33,996 nt of DNA from Myxococcota bacterium (GCA_030066475.1 JASJBO010000101.1:1-33996), one strand, 5' to 3'. Numbered from the stretch's first letter, positions 16,494-24,675 are shown. Numbers and translations: made by a program. The notes: generated by a model from the sequence alone, not told the origin.

Positions 16494-17884
16494 ACGACCT
16501 GCGATCCCTGGTGTTGCGCGGGCTCGCGGCACCGCCGCTGCCCGCCCTGGCGCGACGCGGCTATCGGGCCACCGCGCGCCTGCTGGCGCACCGGCTCCGG
16601 CGCATTCCGGGAGCGGACACGGTGTTCCTCTCCGGCTCGGCGGCGCGCCCGGCCGGCGTGCGTCCGGGATCCAGCGACCTCGACCTCGTGGTGCTGTGCC
16701 GGCTCGCGGACGCGCAGGACGAGCTGACGCTGCTGCGTCGGCTCGACCGCCTGCAAACGCGGGCGCAGGCCCTGACCCGACTCGTCGACCATCTGGCCTA
16801 CCTGGAGGTCGAGGATCTCGCGCTGCTGCGTCGCTACGGGTCCTCGTCCTACCTGCGCGTCGCCCGGCGTTGGGAGCGGCTCGAAGGCGCCCACCAGCTC
16901 GGCGCGGACCCTCCGCGACCCGACCGCGCGCTCCAGCAGCTGTCGAGGCTGCTGTTCCGCTGGGCGCTGACCGCGCCGGAGCTGCTCGCCCGCGCCGAGG
17001 GCGCTGGCTTCGGCGAGCTCCAGCGCGCACAGCGCCTGCTGGTCGACGTCGTGGCGGCACGCGACGACCTCGATCGACACGCGCCGTTCGAGGAGCTGCT
17101 GGAGCGCGCACCCATCCCTGCGGAGGATCGCGCCCGCCAACCGGTGCTCGCGCTGCTGCAGGCAACGCTCGAGCTCCTCGATCGGATGGCGGCCCGGGAG
17201 ACGTCCGACTGGTGCGACCGCTTCGTCACCTCGGGACACCCGCAGCGCGCGGCGCTTCCCGACGACGCCGCCGCGGTCGCGAGACGTTGGCTCTCGGTTG
17301 GCTTCGAGACGATCGTCTGGACCGGGCTCGGCCCGGGCAATCGCGACCGGGTGCTGCTGGCGCTGGCGCCGGCAGCCGACGTCCGGGACGCGATCGAGAT
17401 GGCGCAGCGCGCGGCCTCGACCACGCCCAGGCTGTCTGGCGAGTTCTCCCGGGTGCTGCCGCGCCCGGTTCCGCTGACGGCGAGCCTGTGGCGGGCCGTG
17501 GCCCTGTTGCCGCCCGTTCCGTTCCTCGGCGCCGCGCTCGCTGGCGAGGAGCCCTGCTTCGAGGGATTGCCGCCTGCCGCGCCCCCCGCGCCGGGTCCCG
17601 ACCTGCGACGGACACTGGTCGACGCTCAGGTCGCCGAGGCGATCGGCCGGCTGCGCCTGCGCCGCATCGGCAGGCCGAGGGCGGTGGCGTTTCGCGCGAG
17701 CCAGGACGAGCAGTTCCGGCGCAACGTTCCGGCCCTGGCGCGCTGCCAGGACGAGGGCGTGATCCCGCTCGAAGCGGTCCCCGGCGCGCTCGGTCCGCCG
17801 CGCCTCGACCTCGCGTCGATCCGCGAGGTGCGGGCGTGGATCGACGTCCGACGCGCCGCCTTCGCAGACCCGTCGCGTCCCTGA
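16490..17884 (+). CDS. Nucleotidyltransferase-domain protein (third in the cluster)
   Basis: A 464-residue protein. The nucleotidyltransferase motif is Gly49-Ser50, twelve residues, then Asp63-Leu-Asp65 (GVRPGSSDLDLVVLCRL), followed by LTRLVDHLAYLEVEDLALL, which resembles the minus-strand protein encoded at 13983-15401. The rest is mainly helical. It ends in a soluble segment with RRIGRPRAVAFRASQDEQF and IREVRAWIDVRR and cannot be assigned. The GTG at 16490 is the first possible start in frame and overlaps the stop of the 26-codon ORF. It is divergent from the operon containing the other two nucleotidyltransferases, with about 160 bases between. All three keep the metal-binding acids, so they may act in sequence or on different acceptors in one pathway (inference). 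Confidence 0.78.
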   Translation: MNDLRSLVLRGLAAPPLPALARRGYRATARLLAHRLRRIPGADTVFLSGSAARPAGVRPGSSDLDLVVLCRLADAQDELTLLRRLDRLQTRAQALTRLVDHLAYLEVEDLALLRRYGSSSYLRVARRWERLEGAHQLGADPPRPDRALQQLSRLLFRWALTAPELLARAEGAGFGELQRAQRLLVDVVAARDDLDRHAPFEELLERAPIPAEDRARQPVLALLQATLELLDRMAARETSDWCDRFVTSGHPQRAALPDDAAAVARRWLSVGFETIVWTGLGPGNRDRVLLALAPAADVRDAIEMAQRAASTTPRLSGEFSRVLPRPVPLTASLWRAVALLPPVPFLGAALAGEEPCFEGLPPAAPPAPGPDLRRTLVDAQVAEAIGRLRLRRIGRPRAVAFRASQDEQFRRNVPALARCQDEGVIPLEAVPGALGPPRLDLASIREVRAWIDVRRAAFADPSRP

Positions 17885-17924
17885 GCCGCGTCCGCATCGG
17901 CACGGGTGAACGACGGGGAGCAGG

Positions 17925-18989
17925 TCAGCGGAGCTGGGCGTTGCCTGACACGTGGCGGCGCAGGGTCTCGCTCGGCCGCTCTCCGAAGTGCGCGCGGTAC
18001 AGGCGCGACAGCCGTCCCAGGTGGGTGAAGCCGGCTTCGGCCGCGGCCTCGGCCACCCGACCCGGCCCCGGTCCGCGAGAGAGCCGTGCCCGGAAGTCGT
18101 GCAGCCGGCGAAGCTGCTCGACCTCCCTGGGGCCCATGCCCAGGCATGCTTGGAACGCCCGGTAGAGGTTCCGCTCCGAGACGGCGAGCTCGCGGGCCAG
18201 CTCTGGGATCGAGAGCCTCCCTCGCGTCTCCCGCAGACGCCGGCGCGCGAGCTGGACGAGCTGGAACCGCTCGCGCTCGGCCGCCCGAGGAGCCGCGGGG
18301 CGGAGGCCGCCTTGCAGCAGGGACTGCACCGCATCCAGGACCCTCTCCCGAGCCTCCGAGACCGGGGTCTCCACAGGCACCTCCCCGCTCGAGCGGTCCG
18401 TGCGGCACACCTCGGTCAGCGCGCGGCAGGCGGCGACCAGCTCGCGCCGAAGGGGCTCCGGCGTCGCAACGACTCCCAAGGGACCGCGCAGGCATCCGAC
18501 GAGGTCCGGAGCGACGTCGATGTTCAGTGAGGACGTCTCGGGCGCGATCAGGAACTCGTGCTCGGCGCCCGCGGCCCGCGTGATCAGCCGCCCGGGCGCG
18601 ACCTCGGAGCCGTCCATTCGCATCGGAGCGGACCCCTCGAGGATCGTGCCGAGGCTCACCCAGCCGTCGTTCTTGGCCTCTCGGAGCTCGATGCGCTGCC
18701 GCCCGTAGCGAAACCACAACACGTGGAGACCGGGCAGCCGGACCTGCTGGCCGCGGTAGCCGAGACCGCCTGGGCTGAGCTGCAGCAAGTCCGCCTGCCA
18801 GCCGCCCTGACTGAGCCGGGTGCGAACCTGGTCGACGTCGTCGCTGCGGCTCTCGGTGTAGATCAAGACACCTCTCGACGGGATCCGCTCGGGCCCCTGC
18901 GGCCAGCGACCGGATCCTGCCACAGCGAACGCCAGGTTCATCCTCCGCTTTCTGCCAATCTGCGCTTCCGGGTGCCACGGGGCGCCCAT
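17925..18989 (-). CDS. AraC-family transcriptional regulator
   Basis: A 354-residue regulator. Residues 35-190 form a ligand-sensing domain of the type found in AraC-binding-domain-like regulators. The C-terminal 110 residues hold the two helix-turn-helix units: LSIPELARELAVSERNLYRAFQACLG and RVAEAAAEAGFTHLGRLSRLYRAHFG, ending ERPSETLRRH, the typical AraC signature. I chose the ATG at 18989 because GGAGGGG precedes it by 9 bases; a GTG at 19019 or an ATG at 18941 are alternatives. It is divergent from the PEP-CTERM gene, with under 60 bases between starts, so control of that gene is likely (inference). It converges with the nucleotidyltransferase gene, 40 bases apart. Confidence 0.9.
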   Translation of the reverse strand: MGAPWHPEAQIGRKRRMNLAFAVAGSGRWPQGPERIPSRGVLIYTESRSDDVDQVRTRLSQGGWQADLLQLSPGGLGYRGQQVRLPGLHVLWFRYGRQRIELREAKNDGWVSLGTILEGSAPMRMDGSEVAPGRLITRAAGAEHEFLIAPETSSLNIDVAPDLVGCLRGPLGVVATPEPLRRELVAACRALTEVCRTDRSSGEVPVETPVSEARERVLDAVQSLLQGGLRPAAPRAAERERFQLVQLARRRLRETRGRLSIPELARELAVSERNLYRAFQACLGMGPREVEQLRRLHDFRARLSRGPGPGRVAEAAAEAGFTHLGRLSRLYRAHFGERPSETLRRHVSGNAQLR

Positions 18990-19047
18990 CCCGAGACACC
19001 CCTCCGACAGGAACGTCACGAGCTGGATCGACCAAGGAGGGAACTAG

Positions 19048-19707
19048 ATGCGGCCTGTCTACGCGTTGATGAGCGCCTTCGCGATCGTCCTTGCCGGGGC
19101 CCATGCGAATGCCGCCCTGGTGCTCAGGATCACGGACGGCACGACCACGATCGAGATCGCGGACGGGTCGGCGAACGACACCTCACCGCTCACCGGGGCC
19201 GTTGGCTACAGCTCGAGCGTGAGCGGGGCCGTGGGTGGATTCGTCTCCCTGGCGGCCCTCGGCCAGAGCAAGCCCGCCATGGGCAGCGCCTCGTCTCCTG
19301 ATCTCTTCCTGAACATCTCGAATGCGGCCACCACCTCGACGGCGGGTGCGTCCATCCTGCTGACGGACACGGATTTCGACTCGGACCTCCCGAGCGCGAT
19401 GCTCTCGGTTACGGGCGGCACCGGAGGTCGGCTCAACGCCCGGTACTTCGGCGATTCCGAGAACAACGCGTTCGGCAAGGAGTTCGAGATCGGGGAGTTC
19501 CTGAACCTGACCGGCGACTTCGATGAGACCAAGATGGAGTCCATGGACGACTCGGTCGGCTCGCTGACGATCCAGTGGGACATCGCCATAGGCGTGGGAC
19601 AATCGGCTGGTGCGACGGCGAAGCTCCAGCTCCTCCCGGAGCCCTCCACCACCCTGTTCCTCGCGGCCGGGCTCGCCGGAATCGCGTATCGGGGTCGGCG
19701 CAGGTAG
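19048..19707 (+). CDS. PEP-CTERM sorting-domain surface protein
   Basis: A 219-residue exported protein. A signal peptide (MRPVYALMSAFAIVLAGAHA) is followed by a Ser/Thr/Gly-rich, acidic beta-type body. The C-terminus is a textbook exosortase signal: LLPEPSTTLFLAAGLAG followed by IAYRGRRR, meaning a Pro-Glu-Pro motif, one hydrophobic helix and an Arg cluster. Such proteins are cleaved by exosortase and usually end in the exopolysaccharide matrix or outer surface. No exosortase gene is present in the window. AAGGAGG at 19034-19040 is an excellent ribosome-binding site 7 bases before the ATG. The body has no family I recognise, and with only one PEP-CTERM protein here the function remains unknown. 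The divergent AraC gene probably regulates it. Confidence 0.9.
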   Translation: MRPVYALMSAFAIVLAGAHANAALVLRITDGTTTIEIADGSANDTSPLTGAVGYSSSVSGAVGGFVSLAALGQSKPAMGSASSPDLFLNISNAATTSTAGASILLTDTDFDSDLPSAMLSVTGGTGGRLNARYFGDSENNAFGKEFEIGEFLNLTGDFDETKMESMDDSVGSLTIQWDIAIGVGQSAGATAKLQLLPEPSTTLFLAAGLAGIAYRGRRR

Positions 19708-19829
19708 CCGCTCCGGGACCTCGCCTCGCATCGGGTACTCGCGCGACCAGAGCGCGCGCGAGGTATGCTCTCCGACGGCGCGCCAAGCGGTACCAGCTGC
19801 CGGACTGACGCGCCCGAGGAGGGATCGCG

Positions 19830-21776
19830 ATGTCCGTCGAGCTGCCCTACCGGACGGCACTCATCCCCGTGCGCGAGGCGCCGAACGGGCCGGTCACGAC
19901 GGCCCGTCTGCGCCGCAGCACGCTGCTCTACGCGGGCCTGTTCCTGGTGGGGACGGCTGCGGCCTGGTGGGGCGGCTCCTCCGGAGTCCAGGCGTTCGGC
20001 CTCGGTCTGGTGGCGCCGGGGGGCGGCTTCCTGCTGTTCGCGTCGGGAGGCGCCCTCAGCGTACTGGCCCACGTCGGTCTCGCCGTGCTCACCGTGGCGC
20101 TCTTCCTGCTGGCGCTGTTCGCCTGGTTCGGCAGCGGCAACGTGCTGGCGCCGATCGCGATCTGGCTGGGGAGCGCGCTGGCGGCCGGCGCGATGGGACA
20201 CGCGGAGACCTGGCCGGCCGCGAACGCGCTGGTGCCGGGCCTCGTGGCGGTCGGCGCCGCCGGCGGCCTGATCGCGCGCCGGCGCCAGCTCGCGCAGGCA
20301 CGGCGCGACCGCGACCGGCGCAACGCCTTCCTGGCCGAGTCGCGCGCGGTCGCGACCCCGCGCTCGGGCGCCACGGCGCTGCCTCTCGTCGAGGAGCTCT
20401 CGCGGGAGGATCTCGCGGCGATGCGCTTCCTGCTCGACCGCGGGCTCCAGCCGGTCGACCAGTTCAACGGCTTCGAGTGGATCGAGCAGTTCCAGACCGC
20501 CTCGATCCGCTACGCGATCATGACCACGTCGTACATGCTGTCGCAGACGCAGCTGGCGCGGCTGCCCGCGCTGCGCGGCTACCTGTCCGAGGCCCAGCGC
20601 AACCTGATCGAGAAGATGAAGGTCCACCGGGTCTGGCGCTACTGGGCCTACGAGAACGCCTGGGGCAACCTGCGCCTCGACCCGGACCCGATCGCGCCGA
20701 ACACCCACGACAACGTGATGTACTCGGGCTGGTACGCGGCCCAGATCGGGATGTACGCGTCGAACACCGGCGACGACCGCTACGACAAGCCCGGCTCGAT
20801 CACCCTGCACCATCCCAGCGGACGCGAGTTCGTCTACGACTTCCCCCAGATCGTGCGCATCCTCGCCGAGAACTTCCGCCGCGAGGACTTCACGCTGTTC
20901 CCGTGCGAGCCGAACTGGATCTACGTGATGTGCAACAACTTCGCGGGGATCGCCCTCGCGATCCACGACCGGCTCCGGGGCAGCGACGACTGGGCGACGC
21001 TCGGGCCGGCGTTCCGGCGGCGGCTCGACGACGAGTTCCTGACCGTGGACGGCCGCATCGTCGCGATCCGCTCGTCGCGCACGGGGCTCACCATCCCCGC
21101 GCTCACCTCGACGATGGCCGACGCCGGCACGTCGGTCTACCTGCACGCCCTCGTGCCGGAGGCGGCGCGCCGCTCGTGGGAGATCGTGCGCCACGACCTG
21201 CTCCGGCCGCGCAACGGCCGCATCGAGGTCGACCTGCGGGGCTGGGACCGGATCGACACGGGCAACTACCACCGTTCGAACGCGACCACGCTCAGCGCGG
21301 TGATGGCGGCCGCGGTCGAGATGGGCGACCCGGAGGTGGCGCAGGCGGTGGCCGAGCGCTTCGAGGCCGAGCATCCGGCCGTCACGCAGGGCGGCGTGCG
21401 GCATCACCCCGGCGTCTCCGTGATGGGGCACAACCTGGCGTTCGCGGCCCGCGGTGGCCGACCCAACGCGATGCTCGACCTGGTCGCGACCGGCCCGCCG
21501 CGCGAGTGGCGCGAGGGGCCGCTGCTCGAGCGCGTCGCCTACCCGCAGGTGCTGGTGGCCCGCGCCTGGAGCGACGGGCAGGCGCTCGAGGCGGTGCTGT
21601 ACCCGGGGGCGGAGGCCGGCCGTCACTCGGTGGGGCTCTCGCAGCTGCGGCCGGGCGGCCGCTATCGCTGCGACGGGGCCGTATCGGACGCGATCGTGGC
21701 CGACGCCGTGGGCCGCGCCGAGCTGGCGATCGATCTCGAGGACCGCAGCGAGCTGCGGGTCCAGCCGGTCGAGTAG
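19830..21776 (+). CDS. Linalool dehydratase/isomerase-like protein with N-terminal membrane domain
   Basis: A 648-residue protein. Residues 28-150 hold four or five transmembrane helices, after which comes a charged linker (ARRRQLAQARRDRDRR). Residues 185-620 match the (alpha/alpha)6-barrel linalool dehydratase/isomerase (LDI) family: FNGFEWIEQFQTASIRYAIM, NTHDNVMYSGWYAAQIGMYA, and FPCEPNWIYVMCNNFAGIAL. Cys359 and Cys368 are nine positions apart, as are the active-site cysteines 171 and 180 in the Castellaniella LinD enzyme (from memory). Secreted LinD has no multi-helix anchor, so this is a membrane-tethered variant; the substrate need not be linalool. GAGGAGGG lies 7 bases before the ATG, and TATGCT at 19764-19769 is a possible -10. 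The N-terminal RTALIPVR recurs in a small ORF at 25132. A 45-aa membrane protein gene follows 12 bases later. Confidence 0.83.
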   Translation: MSVELPYRTALIPVREAPNGPVTTARLRRSTLLYAGLFLVGTAAAWWGGSSGVQAFGLGLVAPGGGFLLFASGGALSVLAHVGLAVLTVALFLLALFAWFGSGNVLAPIAIWLGSALAAGAMGHAETWPAANALVPGLVAVGAAGGLIARRRQLAQARRDRDRRNAFLAESRAVATPRSGATALPLVEELSREDLAAMRFLLDRGLQPVDQFNGFEWIEQFQTASIRYAIMTTSYMLSQTQLARLPALRGYLSEAQRNLIEKMKVHRVWRYWAYENAWGNLRLDPDPIAPNTHDNVMYSGWYAAQIGMYASNTGDDRYDKPGSITLHHPSGREFVYDFPQIVRILAENFRREDFTLFPCEPNWIYVMCNNFAGIALAIHDRLRGSDDWATLGPAFRRRLDDEFLTVDGRIVAIRSSRTGLTIPALTSTMADAGTSVYLHALVPEAARRSWEIVRHDLLRPRNGRIEVDLRGWDRIDTGNYHRSNATTLSAVMAAAVEMGDPEVAQAVAERFEAEHPAVTQGGVRHHPGVSVMGHNLAFAARGGRPNAMLDLVATGPPREWREGPLLERVAYPQVLVARAWSDGQALEAVLYPGAEAGRHSVGLSQLRPGGRYRCDGAVSDAIVADAVGRAELAIDLEDRSELRVQPVE

Positions 21777-21788
21777 CGGAGGACACCG

Positions 21789-21926
21789 ATGGCGTGCTGT
21801 GCAGTCGGCGCCGCGATCACGGCGGGGATCGTCTGGGCGGTCCGGTGGGTGCGGACCCGCGTCCTGGCGCGGCCGCCCGAGCCCGACGCGGCGGCCTGGC
21901 GCCTGGAACCGACCCTCCGATCGTAG
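21789..21926 (+). CDS. 45-aa single-span membrane protein following the LDI-like gene
   Basis: A short gene with a clear ribosome-binding site: GGAGG at 21778-21782 is 6 bases before the ATG. The 45-residue product begins MACCAVGAAITAGIVWAV, one membrane helix with paired cysteines at positions 3 and 4. A basic stretch RWVRTRVLARPP and a short cytoplasmic tail follow, so the N-terminus is probably outside. It starts 12 bases after the stop of the LDI-like gene, so they almost certainly share a transcript. It could be a subunit or assembly factor for the membrane domain of that enzyme. No family is recognised. Confidence 0.6.
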   Translation: MACCAVGAAITAGIVWAVRWVRTRVLARPPEPDAAAWRLEPTLRS

Positions 21927-21965
21927 CCTCCCGGGGGGGCAGCGGCTGGGCACCCTGGGTCCGCA

Positions 21966-21992
21966 ATCGATCGATCAGGCCGATCCATCGAT
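21966..21992. terminator. Inverted repeat, possible terminator or operator
   Basis: ATCGATCGATC and GATCCATCGAT face each other around the 5-base loop AGGCC, pairing at 10 of 11 positions. It lies 39 bases after the 45-aa gene and is followed by an AT-rich run (ATCTATTTTA) after 8 bases. It may end the LDI-like transcript, though the missing immediate T-run makes an operator for the next gene equally possible. Confidence 0.4.
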
Positions 21993-22043
21993 TCCGAACT
22001 ATCTATTTTACAGAGTCTTTCGATTTCACGAAGATAGTGTCGT
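21993..22043 (+). promoter_or_regulatory. AT-rich island, probable promoter region before the TolC-family gene
   Basis: This is the most AT-rich stretch of the window, about 60% A+T by eye, in DNA that is otherwise near 70% G+C. It contains TATTTT (22004-22009), TTTACA (22007-22012) and an imperfect inverted repeat TCTTTCG/CGAAGA. No single -35/-10 pair with standard spacing is convincing. The 333-base gap from 21927 to 22259 holds this island, the hairpin before it and a possible short coding fragment after it. Confidence 0.35.
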
Positions 22044-22047
22044 ATGA

Positions 22048-22263
22048 CGGCCCGGCCGGTCTACGACGATCGACGGTCGCTTCTGCCCGGAAGATGCGGC
22101 CCGGCCCGAGGCGCGCTTTCTTCGCCGGGGCGTGCGCGCAAACGGCTTCGTGCTGCTCGACCAGGTGAGTCAGGGCCACGCGCCGTGGCGCCGCGCCAAC
22201 GGGTTCCCGCCAACCGTCGCGATCGACGCGTCGGGGCGGGGCGGAAGGGGAGAAGGCGCATGA
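22048..22263 (+). other. Possible short coding fragment upstream of the TolC-family gene
   Basis: One frame is open for 71 codons between a TGA at 22045 and a TGA that overlaps the ATG of the TolC-family gene (ATGA). Its reading (IDGRFCPEDAARPEARF, then GFVLLDQVSQGHAPW and ANGFPPTVAID) looks like protein, and its third codon positions are more GC-rich than in the other frames. The only usual start is GTG at 22132, which would give 43 residues and has no ribosome-binding site. It may be a small gene, or the remnant of a larger gene cut by the AT-rich island. I recognise no family. Confidence 0.3.
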
Positions 22264-23717
22264 TGCGACTGGGCGCACTGCTGGCCATCGCGATCGGCCT
22301 CGCCACCGAGGCGACTGCGACCTCGCGCGCGGCCGCGGAGCCGGCGGACGGCGAGCGCAGCCTGCTGACGCTCGAGCTCGTGCTGGACTCGGCCAACGAG
22401 CACTTTCCGCTGCTCCAGGCCGCGCGCCTCGAGCGCGAGGCGCGCAGCCAGGAGGCGCTGAAGGCAGCCGGCGCGTTCGACACGCGCCTCGGCTTCAACG
22501 GCGACTTCCGACCCGCCGGCTTCTACGAGAACTTCAGCGGCGACACGACCGTCGAGCAGCCCACCCGGTTCTGGGGGAGTCGCTTCTACGCCGGCTACCG
22601 GCTCGCGGGCGGTGACTTCCCGTCGTACGAAGGGGGGCGCCAGACGGACCACGGCGGCGAGTTTCGCCTGGGCGTCGAGCTGCCCCTGCTACGCGGGCGC
22701 GCCATCGACCGGGAGCGCGCCGGACTGCGGCGGGCCGAGCTGCAGCTCGACAGCCTCGATCCGGAGCTGCGCCTGGAGCGCGTCGAGCTCGCCCGGGACG
22801 CCAGCGTCGCGTTCTGGGACTGGCTGGCTGCGGGGCGGACGGTGGAGATCGCCGGAGACCTGCTCGCGGTCGCGGAGGTGCGGCAGTCGCAGATCGAGCG
22901 CCGCGTCGCCCGCGGCGACCAGGCGCGGATCGACGGGGTCGACAACCGGCGGCTCGTCGTGGAGCGCACGGCTCTGCTGCGCGGCGCGCAGCGCGACTTC
23001 GAGCAGGCCGCGATCCGCCTGTCGCTCTTCCTGCGCGACGAGACCGGCTTCCCGGTCCGCGCCGGACGCGATCGACTGCCGGATCTGTTCCCCGCGGAGA
23101 GCCCGACCGATCGGGCGGTAGTCGATGCGGACCTCGAGTTCGCCCGTCGCGAGCACCCGCTGCTCCAGCAGATCGCCTTCCAGCGCGAGCAGCTCGCCCT
23201 CGACGTGCGGCTGGCACGCAACGACCTGCTCCCCGGCCTCGACCTCGTGGTGGAGGGCTCGCGCGACGTGGGCGCGTCGCGGAGGGGGATCGACGAGGAG
23301 GGCAAGATCTCGAGCGACCCGCGCAGCAGCAACGAAGTGAAGGCGCTGCTCCGGCTCGAGCTGCCGATACAGCGCCGCGAGGCCCGCGGCCGCGTCGGGG
23401 TCGCGACGATCCGCCTGGCGCAGCTCGAGCGCCGCGAGCGCTTCACGCGCGAGCGGCTGGTCGCGGACGCGCTCGTCGCCGTCGAGGCGCTCGAAGCCGC
23501 CTACGAGCAGACCGGCCAGGCGCGCGAGAACCTGGAGCTCGCGGAGCAGCTGCGCGCGGCCGAGGAGCGCAAGCTCAGGCTCGGCGCCAGCAACCTGATC
23601 GACGTCAACATCCGGGAGGTGCAGGCGGCGACCGCCGCGCGCCGGCTGGTCGAGGCGCAGCAGGCCTACTTCCGCGCCCTCGCGAACTACGAGGCCCGGA
23701 TCGCCCGGCCGCTGTGA
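22260..23717 (+). CDS. TolC-family outer-membrane efflux/secretion protein
   Basis: A 485-residue protein with a signal peptide (MMRLGALLAIAIGLATEATA) and the duplicated alpha-helical barrel pattern of TolC-like outer-membrane factors. It has an N-terminal LELVLDSANEHFPLLQAARLE repeat, a beta segment (FRLGVELPLLRGRAID), and a matching C-terminal half with KALLRLELPIQRREARGRVG and coiled helices ending LRLGASNLIDVNIREVQAA. It would form a trimeric channel across the outer membrane with an inner-membrane pump. No membrane-fusion protein or pump gene adjoins it; the nearest exporter is the ABC protein at 9624. AGAAGG sits just before the ATGs at 22260 and 22263, so the exact start is one of the two. 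It converges with the LysR-type gene 42 bases later. Confidence 0.88.
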   Translation: MMRLGALLAIAIGLATEATATSRAAAEPADGERSLLTLELVLDSANEHFPLLQAARLEREARSQEALKAAGAFDTRLGFNGDFRPAGFYENFSGDTTVEQPTRFWGSRFYAGYRLAGGDFPSYEGGRQTDHGGEFRLGVELPLLRGRAIDRERAGLRRAELQLDSLDPELRLERVELARDASVAFWDWLAAGRTVEIAGDLLAVAEVRQSQIERRVARGDQARIDGVDNRRLVVERTALLRGAQRDFEQAAIRLSLFLRDETGFPVRAGRDRLPDLFPAESPTDRAVVDADLEFARREHPLLQQIAFQREQLALDVRLARNDLLPGLDLVVEGSRDVGASRRGIDEEGKISSDPRSSNEVKALLRLELPIQRREARGRVGVATIRLAQLERRERFTRERLVADALVAVEALEAAYEQTGQARENLELAEQLRAAEERKLRLGASNLIDVNIREVQAATAARRLVEAQQAYFRALANYEARIARPL

Positions 23718-23759
23718 GCGGCCGCGCGGAGGAGGAGCATGGCCTGCCAGAGCCGGCCG

Positions 23760-24662
23760 TCAGGAGAGCACGCCCGAGCGCGCCGCGTCCGCCACGGCCG
23801 CCACGGCCGGATGCATGATGCGGCGCTCCACGGTGATCACGAAGAAGTGCTCGCGCACCTCCTCGGTCTCGCCCACGAGCTGGACGCCGTGGCTCGCGCG
23901 CACCTCGTCGGCGACCGCCGTCGGAGCGGCGAAGATCCCGGCGCCGTGCTGACCGAACACCTTCATGAGCGCCGTGTCCTCGACCTCGGCGACGACCTCG
24001 GGGCGTACGCCGAGACCTTCGAACCAGCGATCGAGCGAGTGGCGCATGGCGGTGTTGGGCGTGGGCATCAGCATCGGCGCGGCGTCGAGGCTGCGCGGGA
24101 AGCCCCGGCGGTGCCGGCGCGCCAGGGCCGGCGTCGCGAAGAAGGAGACGCCACAGCTGCCGAGCGGGTGGTTGTAGGCCTTGACGCGCACGACCTGGGG
24201 ATTCAGCGGCACGTCGGTGAGCACCATGTCGAAGCGCTGCGCCCCGAGCGCGGCGATCAGGTCCTCGGCCTTCCCCTCGTGCAGCACGAGCTGCACGGGC
24301 TCGTCGAGCTCGAGCGCCGTCTTCAGGAGCTGGTAGGAGATGAGCTTGGGCACGACGTCGGCGACGCCGACCAGCAGCCGGGCGGGGCGGCTCGTCGGGC
24401 GTCCGCGCAGGGCGTCCATCATCTCGCGGCCCGTGGAGAAGATCTCCTCGGCGTAGCGGTAGACGAGCTGGCCCGCGTCGGTGAGGACCAGGCCGCGCCC
24501 GTGCCGGACCAGGAGCTTCTCGTCGAGGGACTCCTCGAGCTTGCGGATCTGGCCGCTCAGCGTGGGCTGGGCCAGCCGCAGCGCGTCGGCCGCCCGGGTG
24601 ACGCTGCCCTCGCGGGCGACCGTGTAGAAGTAGAGCAGGTGGTGGTAGTTGAGCCATTCCAC
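23760..24662 (-). CDS. LysR-family regulator, NhaR-like
   Basis: A 300-residue LysR-type regulator closest to E. coli NhaR. The start EWLNYHHLLYFYTVAREGS and the helix-turn-helix RAADALRLAQPTLSGQIRKLEE are followed by RHGRGLVLTDAGQLVYRYAEEIF, then the effector domain with LVGVADVVPKLISYQLL and DTALMKVFGQHGAGIFAAP, all with close counterparts in NhaR. NhaR activates a Na+/H+ antiporter and a polysaccharide operon in E. coli; no antiporter gene is present here. The GTG at 24662 begins the conserved N-terminus, and GAAAGG lies about 8 bases before it. A perfect palindrome CGAAGCTTCG in the leader could be an autoregulatory site. It is divergent from the HPF-like gene. Confidence 0.9.
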   Translation of the reverse strand: MEWLNYHHLLYFYTVAREGSVTRAADALRLAQPTLSGQIRKLEESLDEKLLVRHGRGLVLTDAGQLVYRYAEEIFSTGREMMDALRGRPTSRPARLLVGVADVVPKLISYQLLKTALELDEPVQLVLHEGKAEDLIAALGAQRFDMVLTDVPLNPQVVRVKAYNHPLGSCGVSFFATPALARRHRRGFPRSLDAAPMLMPTPNTAMRHSLDRWFEGLGVRPEVVAEVEDTALMKVFGQHGAGIFAAPTAVADEVRASHGVQLVGETEEVREHFFVITVERRIMHPAVAAVADAARSGVLS

Positions 24663-24675
24663 GGCGGACGCCTTT

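Noticed and set aside
13983..17884. MNT/HEPN-type toxin-antitoxin pairs
   Set aside because: The nucleotidyltransferase proteins are 464-855 residues, much larger than minimal MNT antitoxins, and no HEPN partner with an RxxxxH motif was seen.
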